Assembly: GCA_027488215.1 (NCBI GenBank)
Contig: JAIYCB010000032.1
Span: forward strand, 1 to 64,000
DNA: 64,000 nucleotides
Direction of reading: 5' to 3'
Origin: Comamonadaceae bacterium
Lineage (GTDB): Bacteria > Pseudomonadota > Gammaproteobacteria > Burkholderiales > Burkholderiaceae_C
Below, one piece after another: positions 1 through 9,921 of this stretch. Numbering within the stretch: position 1 is the stretch's first letter; the number at the start of each line of letters is the position of its first letter. A program made the translations under genes and the position numbers. The notes beneath the pieces were generated by a model. That model was not told the origin of the DNA, made no database searches, and saw only the letters and a list, made by a program, of their open reading frames with translations.

Positions 1-1
1 C

Positions 2-1516
2 GACCAGGGTGAAGTCGAAGTCCAGGTCGGCGACTTTGTCTCCGTGGCCATTGTCTACATCGAAAACGGCTACGGCGACACCATCTTGTCCCGTGACACC
101 GCCAAGCGTTTGGCTTCGTGGATGTCTTTGGAAAAAGCCCTCGAATCCGGCGAGTTCGTCACTGGCGTGACCAGCGGCAAAGTCAAAGGCGGCCTGACTG
201 TTTTGGTCAACGGCATCCGCGCTTTCTTGCCCGGCTCTTTGGTCGACACACGTCCCACCAAAGACCTGTCACCCTATGAGAACAAAACCCTGGAATTCAA
301 GGTCATCAAGCTCGACCGCAAGCGCAACAACGTGGTGCTGAGCCGCCGTGCTGTGGTGGAAGCCTCTATGGGCGAAGAGCGAGCCAAGCTGATGGAAACC
401 CTCCGCGAAGGCTCCATCGTTCATGGTGTGGTCAAGAACATCACCGAATACGGTGCATTCGTGGACCTGGGCGGCATCGACGGCTTGCTGCACATCACCG
501 ACATGGCCTGGCGCCGTGTCCGTCACCCCTCCGAGGTGGTCACTGCAGGTCAGGAAATCACCGCCAAGATCCTCAAGTTCGACACCGAGAAAAACCGCGT
601 GTCCTTGGGCCTCAAGCAGATGGGCGATGACCCATGGATGGGCGTGAACCGCCGCTACCCACAAAGCACCCGCATGTTTGGCAAGATCACCAATATCGCG
701 GACTACGGCGCGTTTGTGGAACTGGAACCTGGCATCGAAGGCTTGGTGCACGTGTCCGAAATGGACTGGACCAACAAGAACGTGGCCCCATCCAAGATCG
801 TGGCTCTGGGTGACGAAGTCGAAGTCATGGTCCTCGAGATCGACGAAGACAAGCGCCGCATCAGCTTGGGCATGAAGCAGTGCCGTGCCAACCCATGGCA
901 AGAGTTTGCTCAGAACACCAAGCGCGGCGACCGCGTCAAGGGCCCGATCAAGTCGATCACCGACTTCGGCGTGTTCGTGGGCTTGGCTGCCGGCATCGAC
1001 GGCTTGGTGCACTTGTCTGACCTGTCCTGGAACGAGACCGGCGAAAACGCCGTGCGCGAATTCAAGAAGGGTCAAGAAGTTGAGGCTTTGGTCTTGGCTG
1101 TGGACGTGGACCGCGAGCGCATCAGCTTGGGCATCAAACAGCTCGACTCCGATCCTTTCACCACCTTCGTGTCGATCAACGACAAAGGTCAAATCGTCAC
1201 CGGTAAAGTCAAGACTGTGGATGCCAAGGGCGCTGAAATCGACTTGGGCGATGACGTCGTGGGTTACCTGCGCGTGTCCGAAATCTCGCGTGACCGCGTG
1301 GAAGACGCAAGCCATGTGCTCAAAGTCGGCGACGAAGTGACTGCTGTCGTTGTCAACGTGGACCGCAAGACCCGCAACATCCAGTTGTCGATCAAGGCCA
1401 AAGACCAAGCTGACCAGCAAGAAGCCATGGCTTCGCTGTCGCAGCAGGCCAAGAGCGACAACGCTGGCACCACCAGCCTGGGCGCCTTGTTGCGTGCCAA
1501 GTTGGACAATAACTGA
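2..1516 (+). CDS. rpsA: 30S ribosomal protein S1, 5'-truncated by the window edge
   Basis: Ribosomal protein S1 binds mRNA on the 30S subunit and helps translation initiation. The frame is open from base 2, so the real start lies upstream; about 504 residues are visible of a family that is usually about 560. Repeated S1 (OB-fold) domains can be seen, with cores such as [40 protein letters not shown] and [20 protein letters not shown], and a more degenerate last repeat ([20 protein letters not shown]). A GTG at 44 could be mistaken for a start but sits inside a conserved S1 repeat. ihfB follows 94 bases downstream, the usual proteobacterial order. Confidence 0.97.
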   Translation, partial: DQGEVEVQVGDFVSVAIVYIENGYGDTILSRDTAKRLASWMSLEKALESGEFVTGVTSGKVKGGLTVLVNGIRAFLPGSLVDTRPTKDLSPYENKTLEFKVIKLDRKRNNVVLSRRAVVEASMGEERAKLMETLREGSIVHGVVKNITEYGAFVDLGGIDGLLHITDMAWRRVRHPSEVVTAGQEITAKILKFDTEKNRVSLGLKQMGDDPWMGVNRRYPQSTRMFGKITNIADYGAFVELEPGIEGLVHVSEMDWTNKNVAPSKIVALGDEVEVMVLEIDEDKRRISLGMKQCRANPWQEFAQNTKRGDRVKGPIKSITDFGVFVGLAAGIDGLVHLSDLSWNETGENAVREFKKGQEVEALVLAVDVDRERISLGIKQLDSDPFTTFVSINDKGQIVTGKVKTVDAKGAEIDLGDDVVGYLRVSEISRDRVEDASHVLKVGDEVTAVVVNVDRKTRNIQLSIKAKDQADQQEAMASLSQQAKSDNAGTTSLGALLRAKLDNN

Positions 1517-1523
1517 AGTGAAA

Positions 1524-1609
1524 GCTGAGCGTTGAGCGTTCGGCGTTAGGCGAAATAGAAGGTTTACCCCCTCTTTTCGTTCAACGCTTGACGCTTGACG
1601 CCTAACGCC
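1524..1609. repeat. Inverted repeat with tandem heptamers between rpsA and ihfB
   Basis: The left arm holds GAGCGTT-type heptamers followed by GGCGTTAGGCG (1542-1552). The right arm holds ACGCTTG-type heptamers followed by CGCCTAACGCC (1599-1609), an exact 11-base inverted match. The right arm ends one base before the ihfB ATG. It could fold in RNA and affect ihfB translation, or be a dispersed REP-like element. No T-run follows, so it is not an obvious intrinsic terminator. Confidence 0.7.
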
Positions 1610-1610
1610 C

Positions 1611-1931
1611 ATGACACGCTCAGATCTGGTTGAAGAACTCGCCGGCCGCTTTGCGCAGCTGACCCACCGCGACGCCGAATTGGCCGTCAAAACGGTGCTC
1701 GACGCCATGAGTGATGCACTGGTGAAAGGTCACCGAATTGAGATCCGTGGCTTTGGCAGCTTCTCCATCAACCGACGCCCTCCCCGCGTGGGTCGCAACC
1801 CCCGATCGGGTGAAAGCGTTCAAATCCCTGAAAAACGTGTGCCCCATTTCAAGCCCGGTAAAGCCTTGCGCGAAGCCGTGGATGCTGGCACCTTGGCCCA
1901 AGCCAAAAACGCTACAGCCTCACAAAAATGA
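1611..1931 (+). CDS. ihfB: Integration host factor subunit beta
   Basis: IHF is a heterodimeric nucleoid protein that bends DNA sharply at specific sites; this is the beta subunit (106 aa). The N-terminal helices begin [14 protein letters not shown]. The DNA-binding arm carries the HU/IHF signature [20 protein letters not shown] at about residues 64-83, including the proline that intercalates into DNA in this family. The last ~13 residues are a low-complexity tail. The position right after rpsA is conserved in proteobacteria. The start lies directly against an inverted repeat and has no clear Shine-Dalgarno sequence, so translation may be coupled to or modulated by the upstream structure. Confidence 0.96.
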   Translation: MTRSDLVEELAGRFAQLTHRDAELAVKTVLDAMSDALVKGHRIEIRGFGSFSINRRPPRVGRNPRSGESVQIPEKRVPHFKPGKALREAVDAGTLAQAKNATASQK

Positions 1932-2025
1932 CCCGTCCGGCAATTGCCAGCGCATGGTCTCAGCACTTTACTTACCCCCATTGCGGTCGCACATTTAGAA
2001 TGGTTCCAGTTTCCGAGGCCCATTC

Positions 2026-2310
2026 ATGAAACGCCTGCTCTGGCTGTTGAAGTGGTTGCTCAAAGCGACCGTTTTCTTCACTTTATTTGCTTTTGCGCTG
2101 AACAACCAGCAAGAAACACGTGTGAACTTTTTTTTCAGCACCCACTGGTCAGCCCCTACGGTGCTGGTAGTGCTTTCGGCGTTTACAGTCGGCGTGATCG
2201 TAGGTGTACTGGGCATGGTGCCGCGCTGGTGGCGTGAGCGTCAGGCGGTCAAGAAAAAACCCTCCTCTGAAGCCTCCCCACAGACTAACGGGGTGACCGA
2301 TGGAGCTTGA
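2026..2310 (+). CDS. lapA: LapA-domain inner-membrane protein
   Basis: A 94-residue protein of the LapA (DUF1049) family, which works with LapB in control of lipopolysaccharide assembly at the inner membrane. Two hydrophobic segments are visible, about residues 8-26 and 43-65, separated by the family-typical NNQQETRVNFFF stretch; the C-terminus is a short basic tail. The ORF overlaps the next gene, lapB, by 11 bases, which suggests translational coupling. The family assignment comes from length, the two-helix layout and the neighbour; sequence identity in this family is low. Confidence 0.88.
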   Translation: MKRLLWLLKWLLKATVFFTLFAFALNNQQETRVNFFFSTHWSAPTVLVVLSAFTVGVIVGVLGMVPRWWRERQAVKKKPSSEASPQTNGVTDGA

Positions 2311-3469
2311 TCTGACCTGGATTTTGCTGGGACTGCCCACAGCCTTTGCCCTGGGCTGGATCGCATCGCGTCTGGACTTGCGCCAAATGCGCATCGCCAA
2401 TCGGCAAGCGCCTCGCGCTTATTTCAAAGGTCTGAACCATCTGCTCAACGAGCAGCAAGACCAGGCGATTGATGCCTTCATTGAGGCAGTGCAAAATGAC
2501 CCTGACACTTCCGAACTGCATTTTGCCTTGGGCAATTTGTTCCGCCGCCGGGGTGAATATGACCGCGCAGTGCGTGTACACGAGCACCTTCTCTCGCGTG
2601 CAGACATCGGCAACGCCGATCGACAACGCGCCCAACACGGCCTGGCGCTCGACTATTTGAAAGCAGGATTGCTTGACCGCGCCGAAGAAGCGCTGCGTAA
2701 ACTCGAGAACACCTCTTACGAAGGACAAGCCCGACTGGCCCGCATGGCCATTTATGAACGCTCACGAGAATGGCCCGAAGCTGCCGCAGTGGCCCTTTTG
2801 CTTGAAAAATCAGGTGAGGCTGACTTTGGCATCCGTCTGGCTCATTACCAATGCGAACAAGCCCGTGAAGCGGTGCAAAAAGGCGACAGCGCCAAAGCGA
2901 TGGAATTGTTGTCGCAAACCCTGCAAACCCACCCCCGTGCCCCGAGACCCCGCCTGTTGATGGGGCAATTGCAGCTCAGCCAAGGCCAGGCGTCGGCGGC
3001 CTACGAGACCTTGGCGGTCTTGTTTGAGCAAAACGACATGGCAGCCCCCTTGGCATCTGGCAGCTTCGCGCAGGCTGCACTGGCCTGCGAACGGGCTTCC
3101 AGTGCGATTGGCTTGCTGCAAACGCATTACTCGCGCCAACCCTGCATCGATGTGCTGGACGCCATCACGGCGCTGGAAGCGAAAAAACCGCTTTCTGAGT
3201 CCAAGCCCGATGCCCACACCTTGCAGCGCTACCTGGACCATCTGCAAAACCACCCCTCGATGATGGCCGCCAGCCGCTGGCTCAATGGTGAACATCACGA
3301 ATTCGGTGCATTGCCTGCACCGGTGCAAAAAACACTGGAACTCGCGACCAAACCATTGGCCAGGTACCGTTGCGCAGCTTGCGGCTTCGAAGCCAAAGAA
3401 CATTTCTGGCATTGCCCTGGCTGCCAATCATGGGACAGCTACCCCCCAAGACGTGTGGAAGAGTTGTAA
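2300..3469 (+). CDS. lapB: Lipopolysaccharide assembly protein B (tetratricopeptide repeats)
   Basis: LapB (YciM) is a membrane-anchored cytoplasmic TPR protein that in enterobacteria guides FtsH to degrade LpxC and so balances LPS synthesis. The 389-residue product starts with one transmembrane helix (about residues 5-22), followed by TPR-like helical pairs (for example ELHFALGNLFRRRGEYDRAV). It ends in a rubredoxin-like zinc ribbon with cysteines C358, C361, C372 and C375. Length and domain order match the family. It is coupled to lapA by an 11-base overlap. The partner and role are family knowledge rather than shown here. Confidence 0.95.
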   Translation: MELDLTWILLGLPTAFALGWIASRLDLRQMRIANRQAPRAYFKGLNHLLNEQQDQAIDAFIEAVQNDPDTSELHFALGNLFRRRGEYDRAVRVHEHLLSRADIGNADRQRAQHGLALDYLKAGLLDRAEEALRKLENTSYEGQARLARMAIYERSREWPEAAAVALLLEKSGEADFGIRLAHYQCEQAREAVQKGDSAKAMELLSQTLQTHPRAPRPRLLMGQLQLSQGQASAAYETLAVLFEQNDMAAPLASGSFAQAALACERASSAIGLLQTHYSRQPCIDVLDAITALEAKKPLSESKPDAHTLQRYLDHLQNHPSMMAASRWLNGEHHEFGALPAPVQKTLELATKPLARYRCAACGFEAKEHFWHCPGCQSWDSYPPRRVEEL

Positions 3470-3606
3470 ACGGCGCCGCAAAATACTGGAATGGCTGACC
3501 TGGCTTTGACCCAGCGCCACACAGTGCAGACAGGCTTGCGACACTTGGGTCTGATCTGTCCTTGGGTATCCGCATAAAATGTGCGGCTGCACAGCAAGGA
3601 AGCTCC

Positions 3607-5028
3607 ATGGCACGCACGCTTTACGACAAGATCTGGGACGAACACGTCGTTCACACTGAAGAAGACGGCACCTCCGTCCTCTACATCGATCGCCACTTGG
3701 TACACGAAGTCACCAGCCCTCAAGCCTTTGAAGGCCTGCGTCAAGCCGGCCGCAAAGTCTGGCGCGTGAGCTCCATCGTGGCCACGGCTGACCACAACAC
3801 CCCCACCACCGGCTGGGAACTCGGCTACGACGGCATCACCGACCCGATCAGCAAAGAACAAATTACCACGCTCGACGCGAACATGAAGGAGTACGGCTCT
3901 GCCGCCTTCTTCCCCTTCCTTTCCAAGCGCCAGGGCATCGTCCACGTGATTGGCCCCGAAAATGGCGCCACCCTGCCCGGCATGACCGTGGTCTGCGGTG
4001 ACTCGCACACCTCCACCCACGGCGCATTTGGCGCACTGGCCCACGGCATTGGCACCTCCGAGGTCGAACACGTCATGGCCACCCAGACCTTGCTGGCCAA
4101 AAAAGCCAAGAACATGCTGGTCAAAGTGGAAGGCAGCTTGGCCAAAGGTGTGACTGGCAAAGACATCGTGCTGGCCATCATCGGCAAAATCGGCACCGCG
4201 GGCGGCACCGGGTACACCATCGAATTCGCCGGCTCGGCCATCCGCAGCTTGAGCATGGAAGGCCGCATGACGGTCTGCAACATGGCCATCGAAGGCGGCG
4301 CACGCGCGGGCCTGGTGGCGGTGGATGAGAAAACCATCGAATACGTCAAAGGCCGTTTGCTCTCGCCCACCGGTGTGGAGTGGGACCAGGCTGTCGCCTA
4401 CTGGAAGACTTTGCAGTCTGACCCCGGCGCGCATTTTGACGCCGTGGTCGAGCTGGACGCCAGCGCCATCGTCCCGCAAGTCACCTGGGGCACCTCGCCC
4501 GAAATGGTGCTCGGCATCGACGGCCAAACGCCCGACCCCGACAAAGAAAAAGACGACGTCAAGCGCGACGCCATCGAACGCGCCCTGACCTACATGGGCT
4601 TGCAGCCCGGCAAAGCCCTGGCCGACATCACCATCGACAAGGTTTTCATCGGCTCGTGCACCAACAGCCGCATCGAAGACATGCGCGAAGCCGCTGCCCT
4701 GGTGAAAAAGCTCGGCCAGAAAGTCGCTAAGAACGTCAAGCTGGCGATGGTGGTACCCGGCTCCGGTTTGGTCAAAGCCCAAGCCGAAGCGGAAGGCCTG
4801 CATGAAATTTTCAAGGCTGCTGGCTTTGAGTGGCGCGAACCCGGCTGCTCGATGTGCCTGGCCATGAACGCCGACCGCCTAGAGCCCGGTGAGCGCTGTG
4901 CCTCGACCAGCAACCGCAACTTCGAAGGCCGACAGGGCGCGGGCGGACGCACGCACCTGGTCAGCCCCGCCATGGCGGCAGCGGCGGCCATCCACGGTCA
5001 CTTTGTTGACGTTCGCAAATTTGCCTGA
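3607..5028 (+). CDS. leuC: 3-isopropylmalate dehydratase large subunit
   Basis: With LeuD it isomerises 2-isopropylmalate to 3-isopropylmalate in leucine synthesis. The product is 473 aa from the ATG at 3607, which follows an AAGGAAG ribosome site; the longer in-frame extension upstream does not resemble the family. The [4Fe-4S] ligands are C351 (GSCTNSR), C414 and C417 (CSMC), as in the aconitase family. A TAAAAT hexamer at 3575-3580 could be a -10 element, but no good -35 was found. The gene is followed by a small lipoprotein gene and then leuD and leuB. Confidence 0.97.
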   Translation: MARTLYDKIWDEHVVHTEEDGTSVLYIDRHLVHEVTSPQAFEGLRQAGRKVWRVSSIVATADHNTPTTGWELGYDGITDPISKEQITTLDANMKEYGSAAFFPFLSKRQGIVHVIGPENGATLPGMTVVCGDSHTSTHGAFGALAHGIGTSEVEHVMATQTLLAKKAKNMLVKVEGSLAKGVTGKDIVLAIIGKIGTAGGTGYTIEFAGSAIRSLSMEGRMTVCNMAIEGGARAGLVAVDEKTIEYVKGRLLSPTGVEWDQAVAYWKTLQSDPGAHFDAVVELDASAIVPQVTWGTSPEMVLGIDGQTPDPDKEKDDVKRDAIERALTYMGLQPGKALADITIDKVFIGSCTNSRIEDMREAAALVKKLGQKVAKNVKLAMVVPGSGLVKAQAEAEGLHEIFKAAGFEWREPGCSMCLAMNADRLEPGERCASTSNRNFEGRQGAGGRTHLVSPAMAAAAAIHGHFVDVRKFA

Positions 5029-5045
5029 TCAAACGGAGCACACTC

Positions 5046-5174
5046 ATGAAAACTCTGATTCGCCTGACCCTGATCGCCAGCGTTTTGAGCTTGGTCGCTT
5101 GCAACACCGTTCGAGGCATCGGCCAGGACATCGGTAAGCTTGGCTCCACCATCGAAGGCACAGCCAAGAAATAA
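5046..5174 (+). CDS. Entericidin-like small lipoprotein between leuC and leuD
   Basis: A 42-residue ORF, 17 bases after leuC and 4 bases before leuD. It starts [15 protein letters not shown], has a lipobox LVAC with the lipidated cysteine at residue 19, then a glycine-rich mature peptide of about 24 residues ending GTAKK. This is the pattern of entericidin A/B, small membrane lipoproteins. The very short flanking gaps imply co-transcription with leuC and leuD. Family membership is recognised from the signal, lipobox and the [12 protein letters not shown] motif; the function in this setting is unknown. Confidence 0.88.
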   Translation: MKTLIRLTLIASVLSLVACNTVRGIGQDIGKLGSTIEGTAKK

Positions 5175-5178
5175 AGCC

Positions 5179-6935
<1,757 letters not shown>

Positions 6936-6953
6936 TCCAGCCCCGCCAATCAC

Positions 6954-6993
6954 AAAGCCCGGCACCTGCAAAGGTGGCCGGGCTTTGTTTTTT
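6954..6993 (+). terminator. Intrinsic terminator after leuB
   Basis: A 10-base stem AAAGCCCGGC / GCCGGGCTTT (6954-6963 with 6977-6986) is followed by G and six Ts. It closes the leu operon and faces the convergent amidohydrolase gene, whose stop is at 7002. The A-rich left flank is short, so reverse-direction termination is less certain. Confidence 0.85.
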
Positions 6994-7001
6994 AAGCGCC
7001 C

Positions 7002-8756
7002 TCAGGCCTGACCCATGCGAACCAAGCGGCCTGGGCGGGCCGCGGTGATCTCGCCTTCACGTTGCACCTGCTCGCCCGCCACCCAAGTGGCCACATAGCC
7101 TTCGGCCTTTTGCACAAAGCGCTTGCCGCCTGCAGGCAAGTCGCGCACCAAGCGGGGCAGGCCCACGCTCAGGCGCTGGGGGTCGATGGCGTTCAGGTCG
7201 GCGCGCATGCCCGGTGCGATCACGCCCCGGTCGGACAAGCCCAGGTAATGGGCATTGCGGCGGGTGAGCATTTCGACGGCCGTCTCCAGTGGGATGGCGT
7301 CACGCCCACGGTCGCGCACCCAATGCGTGAGCATGAAGGTCGGAAAGCTGGCATCGCACACCGTGCCCACGTGGGCACCCGCGTCGCTGAGGCTGCTGAG
7401 CGCCCTGGGGTGGGCCAGCATGCGGCGCACCGCGTCGAGCGAGCCCTCGTTGTAATTGAAGATCGGGAAATAAATCAGGCCTTCGCCGACGTCAGCACTC
7501 AGGTGGTCGTATATTGCCTCCAGCGGGGTGATGCCCGCCTGCTTGGCCCGCACCAAAAAGCTCTGCATGACCGAGGGTTCGTAATTGAGCGTGTCCTCCA
7601 GCGCGAACATGCGCCCGCTGATCAGGTCAATCTTGGCCAGCAAAATGTCCACCAGCGGTGGGATTGCGCTGCCGTCTCCGGCCAGTCGCTCGGACTTTTC
7701 CGACAGGATGCGGGCCTTGCGCGCCGGATCGCGCAGGGCCTGGGCGCGCTCTGCCAAAGGTAAATGCGCCACTTCTTTGTAAGACGGGAAACCCATGAAA
7801 GGGTGAAAGCTCGCATCCAGCCCATTGAGTACGCCAATGCCCCGAACCGCCGTCTGCATGTACAGCGGCAGGCCCGCCTGCACCGCCGCTTCGACCCGCT
7901 GCTGGATTTTGAGGTATTGCTCGCCGCCAGGGTCGCGTTGCAGCCAGGTCATGGACACCGGCTTGCCGCTGGCCCGCGCCAGCGCCTCCACGCTGTCAAA
8001 CTCGGCGTCAAACTGATCGGGGCCGTTCAGCAGGTTGAAGTCGCTCACGATCTGCACCACGCCGTGCCCCAGTCCCACAAAGGCCTGGGCCAGACCCGTC
8101 AATTCATCGTTGCCCGCATTCGCCGCAGGTGTGTCCTTGCCATCCGAGGTGCGGTGGTTGTCGCTGCGCCCGGTGCTGAACCCGGCGGCACCGGCCTGCA
8201 GGGCTTCGCGCAACAGCGAACGCATGGCCTCGATGTCTTGCGCCGTGGCCTTCTCGTGGGCCAAGGCGCGTTCCTTCATCACGTACATGCGCAAAGGGTC
8301 ATGCGGCACCTGCACCAAATAATCCAGGCTGCGTGGCGTGGCGGTCAGCGCTTCCATGTACTGCGGAAAGCTTTCCCAATTCCATCGGATGCCCTCGTGC
8401 AGCGCAGCACCAGGAATGTCTTCCACGCCCTCCATCAGCTTGATCAGGTCGCCCTCGTGGCCTGGACGTTTGGGCGCAAAGCCCACCCCGCAGTTGCCCA
8501 TGAGCAGCGTGGTCACGCCGTGGTAGATGCTGGGCGTGAAGCACTCGTCCCAAGTGACTTGCCCGTCGTAATGGGTGTGGATATCCACAAAACCGGGTGT
8601 GACCCACAGGCCGGTAGCGTCCACGGTTTGCTGGGCAGGTTCGTCCACCTGGCCCACCGCCACAATGCGGCCCCCGCGCATACCCACATCAGCCACACGG
8701 GCGGGGGCGCCCGTGCCGTCCACCACGGTGCCGTTTTTAATCAAGCAATCGAGCAT
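7002..8756 (-). CDS. D-aminoacylase / N-acyl-D-amino-acid deacylase family amidohydrolase
   Basis: A 584-residue metal-dependent amidohydrolase. The TIM-barrel metal motif is GFVDIHTHYDGQ (H60, H62), followed by the characteristic cysteine loop MGNCGVGFAP (C89), the metal-bridging feature of N-acyl-D-amino-acid deacylases. The C-terminal part has the SDAGAHVG and GVIAPGMRADLNAID motifs of the superfamily. It is about 100 residues longer than classical D-aminoacylase, as in the large D-aminoacylase-like group. The substrate may be an N-acyl-D-amino acid but cannot be fixed from sequence. Its start overlaps the upstream symporter gene by 20 bases, so the two are probably one translationally coupled unit. 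Confidence 0.85.
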   Translation of the reverse strand: MLDCLIKNGTVVDGTGAPARVADVGMRGGRIVAVGQVDEPAQQTVDATGLWVTPGFVDIHTHYDGQVTWDECFTPSIYHGVTTLLMGNCGVGFAPKRPGHEGDLIKLMEGVEDIPGAALHEGIRWNWESFPQYMEALTATPRSLDYLVQVPHDPLRMYVMKERALAHEKATAQDIEAMRSLLREALQAGAAGFSTGRSDNHRTSDGKDTPAANAGNDELTGLAQAFVGLGHGVVQIVSDFNLLNGPDQFDAEFDSVEALARASGKPVSMTWLQRDPGGEQYLKIQQRVEAAVQAGLPLYMQTAVRGIGVLNGLDASFHPFMGFPSYKEVAHLPLAERAQALRDPARKARILSEKSERLAGDGSAIPPLVDILLAKIDLISGRMFALEDTLNYEPSVMQSFLVRAKQAGITPLEAIYDHLSADVGEGLIYFPIFNYNEGSLDAVRRMLAHPRALSSLSDAGAHVGTVCDASFPTFMLTHWVRDRGRDAIPLETAVEMLTRRNAHYLGLSDRGVIAPGMRADLNAIDPQRLSVGLPRLVRDLPAGGKRFVQKAEGYVATWVAGEQVQREGEITAARPGRLVRMGQA

Positions 8757-9612
8757 CTTTTCTTCTCCAATAAAAAGCCAGCCCCATGCCGCTCACGATG
8801 TGCCAAATTCCCCATAGGCTGGCCAAAGTGACCATGCTCAAATCATTGTTGAACTGCACCGCAATGATGCCCAAGGCCAGGCCTGAGTTCTGCATGCCGC
8901 CTTCAATCATGATGGCCCTGCGGTCACGCTCGCTCATGCCCATGGACTTGGCTGTGGCCCAACCCAAAAACAGGCCACTGGCGTTGTGCAGAACCACAAT
9001 CAAGAAAGTGGGCAAAAGACCCAGCGTCAGCAACTGGCGCTCCTTGATGAGCCCGGCGACGATGAACAAGACCAAAGCGCCGACTGCAAAGCGACCCAGC
9101 GGTTTGCGGATGCGCTGCGTGATTGCAGGCAGGCGGTGCGAAAACAACAGCCCCAGCGCCAGCGGAATACCCAAGAGCGCCACCAGGCTCAGCCAAATGC
9201 CCGACGGGTCGATCGACAACTCACGCAGCCAGGAGGCGGTTTCGGGGTTGGCCGCGATCATCCAGCTGAAATTGAAAGGCGTAGCCAACAGCGCAATCAC
9301 ACTGGCCACGGCCGAGATGCTGACCGACAGCGCCGTGTTGCCGCGCCCCATGTGGGTCACCACATTGCTCAGACTGCCGCCAGGGCAGGCCGCCACCAGG
9401 ATCATCGCCGCCTCGACGTTGGCGGGCAAATCCAGCGCCAGCGTGGCCAACCAGGTGCCCACAGGCAACAAGAGAAACTGGGGAATCAGGCCACACAGCA
9501 CCGCTCGCGGGGTCTGGGCCACCCGTCGGAAGTCCTCGATGCGCAATTCCAACGACACCGAAAACACCATCGTGGCCAGCACCAGGCTCAAAATCAGCTG
9601 CTGTGTAGTCAT
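8737..9612 (-). CDS. Bile acid:sodium symporter (BASS) family transporter
   Basis: A 291-residue polytopic membrane protein with about nine or ten hydrophobic helices. Recognisable family segments are ACPGGSLSNVVTHMGRGNTA around residues 93-112 and EGGMQNSGLALGIIAVQF around residues 236-253. BASS proteins co-transport organic anions with sodium. It is the first gene of a two-gene reverse-strand unit with the amidohydrolase; the 20-base overlap suggests that transporter and enzyme act on the same compound or its product. Assignment to the family is good; the substrate is unknown. Confidence 0.82.
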   Translation of the reverse strand: MTTQQLILSLVLATMVFSVSLELRIEDFRRVAQTPRAVLCGLIPQFLLLPVGTWLATLALDLPANVEAAMILVAACPGGSLSNVVTHMGRGNTALSVSISAVASVIALLATPFNFSWMIAANPETASWLRELSIDPSGIWLSLVALLGIPLALGLLFSHRLPAITQRIRKPLGRFAVGALVLFIVAGLIKERQLLTLGLLPTFLIVVLHNASGLFLGWATAKSMGMSERDRRAIMIEGGMQNSGLALGIIAVQFNNDLSMVTLASLWGIWHIVSGMGLAFYWRRKDARLLD

Positions 9613-9729
9613 TCGTATTTCCTTTCCGAAAGTATAGGGAACTCGGACGTCTTAAAAACAAAGGGTTTACGCGCAAGACAACCAGCCCTCCGTCAGGCCC
9701 GCGCCAGCCAATCCGTTACAATAACCTCC

Positions 9730-9831
9730 ATGTTTCACGCCCGCCCGTTCTTCCTGAACCTGACCACTGCCACTGCAGTGGCTGTTGGTGCGCGTGCAAT
9801 CTCCACCAAAACGACGACCATTAAGGACTAA
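9730..9831 (+). CDS. Candidate Thr/Ile/Lys-rich leader peptide upstream of asd
   Basis: A 33-codon ORF beginning MFHARPFFLNLTTATAV and ending ISTKTTTIKD, 90 bases before asd. Seven of the 33 residues are threonine, with two isoleucines and two lysines clustered at the end; these are end products of the pathway that starts at aspartate semialdehyde. A TACAAT hexamer at 9717-9722 could be a -10, which would make the transcript nearly leaderless. No Shine-Dalgarno sequence is visible. It resembles amino-acid-regulated leader peptides such as thrL in principle, but this is inference from composition and position. Confidence 0.5.
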   Translation: MFHARPFFLNLTTATAVAVGARAISTKTTTIKD

Positions 9832-9855
9832 CGGCTCTGGTTCGTCGTGCGCCCT

Positions 9856-9901
9856 CTCCGGCCAGACGAGCCGGGGCAAACAGTCAGGTCTCGCACTGTT
9901 T
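9856..9901 (+). promoter_or_regulatory. Two hairpins between the leader ORF and asd (possible attenuator)
   Basis: The first hairpin is CCGGC / GCCGG (9858-9862 with 9870-9874, extendable by a T-G and a C-G pair to 9856-9876). It is followed by a second stem AAACAGT / ACTGTTT (9878-9884 with 9895-9901). The second runs into a short T-containing stretch but lacks a strong U-tract. Together with the leader ORF this could form a translation-dependent regulatory leader; whether alternative pairing exists was not computed. Confidence 0.4.
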
Positions 9902-9921
9902 AACTTTGAAAGGGCAATGAA

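Noticed and set aside
269..1708. 479-codon reverse-strand ORF across rpsA and ihfB
   Set aside because: It mirrors the codon pattern of two certain genes on the other strand; composition is His/Val/Asp-rich as expected of an antisense frame in GC-rich DNA.
3439..4803. 454-codon reverse-strand ORF across leuC
   Set aside because: An antisense shadow of leuC, with no motif, ribosome site or neighbour support.
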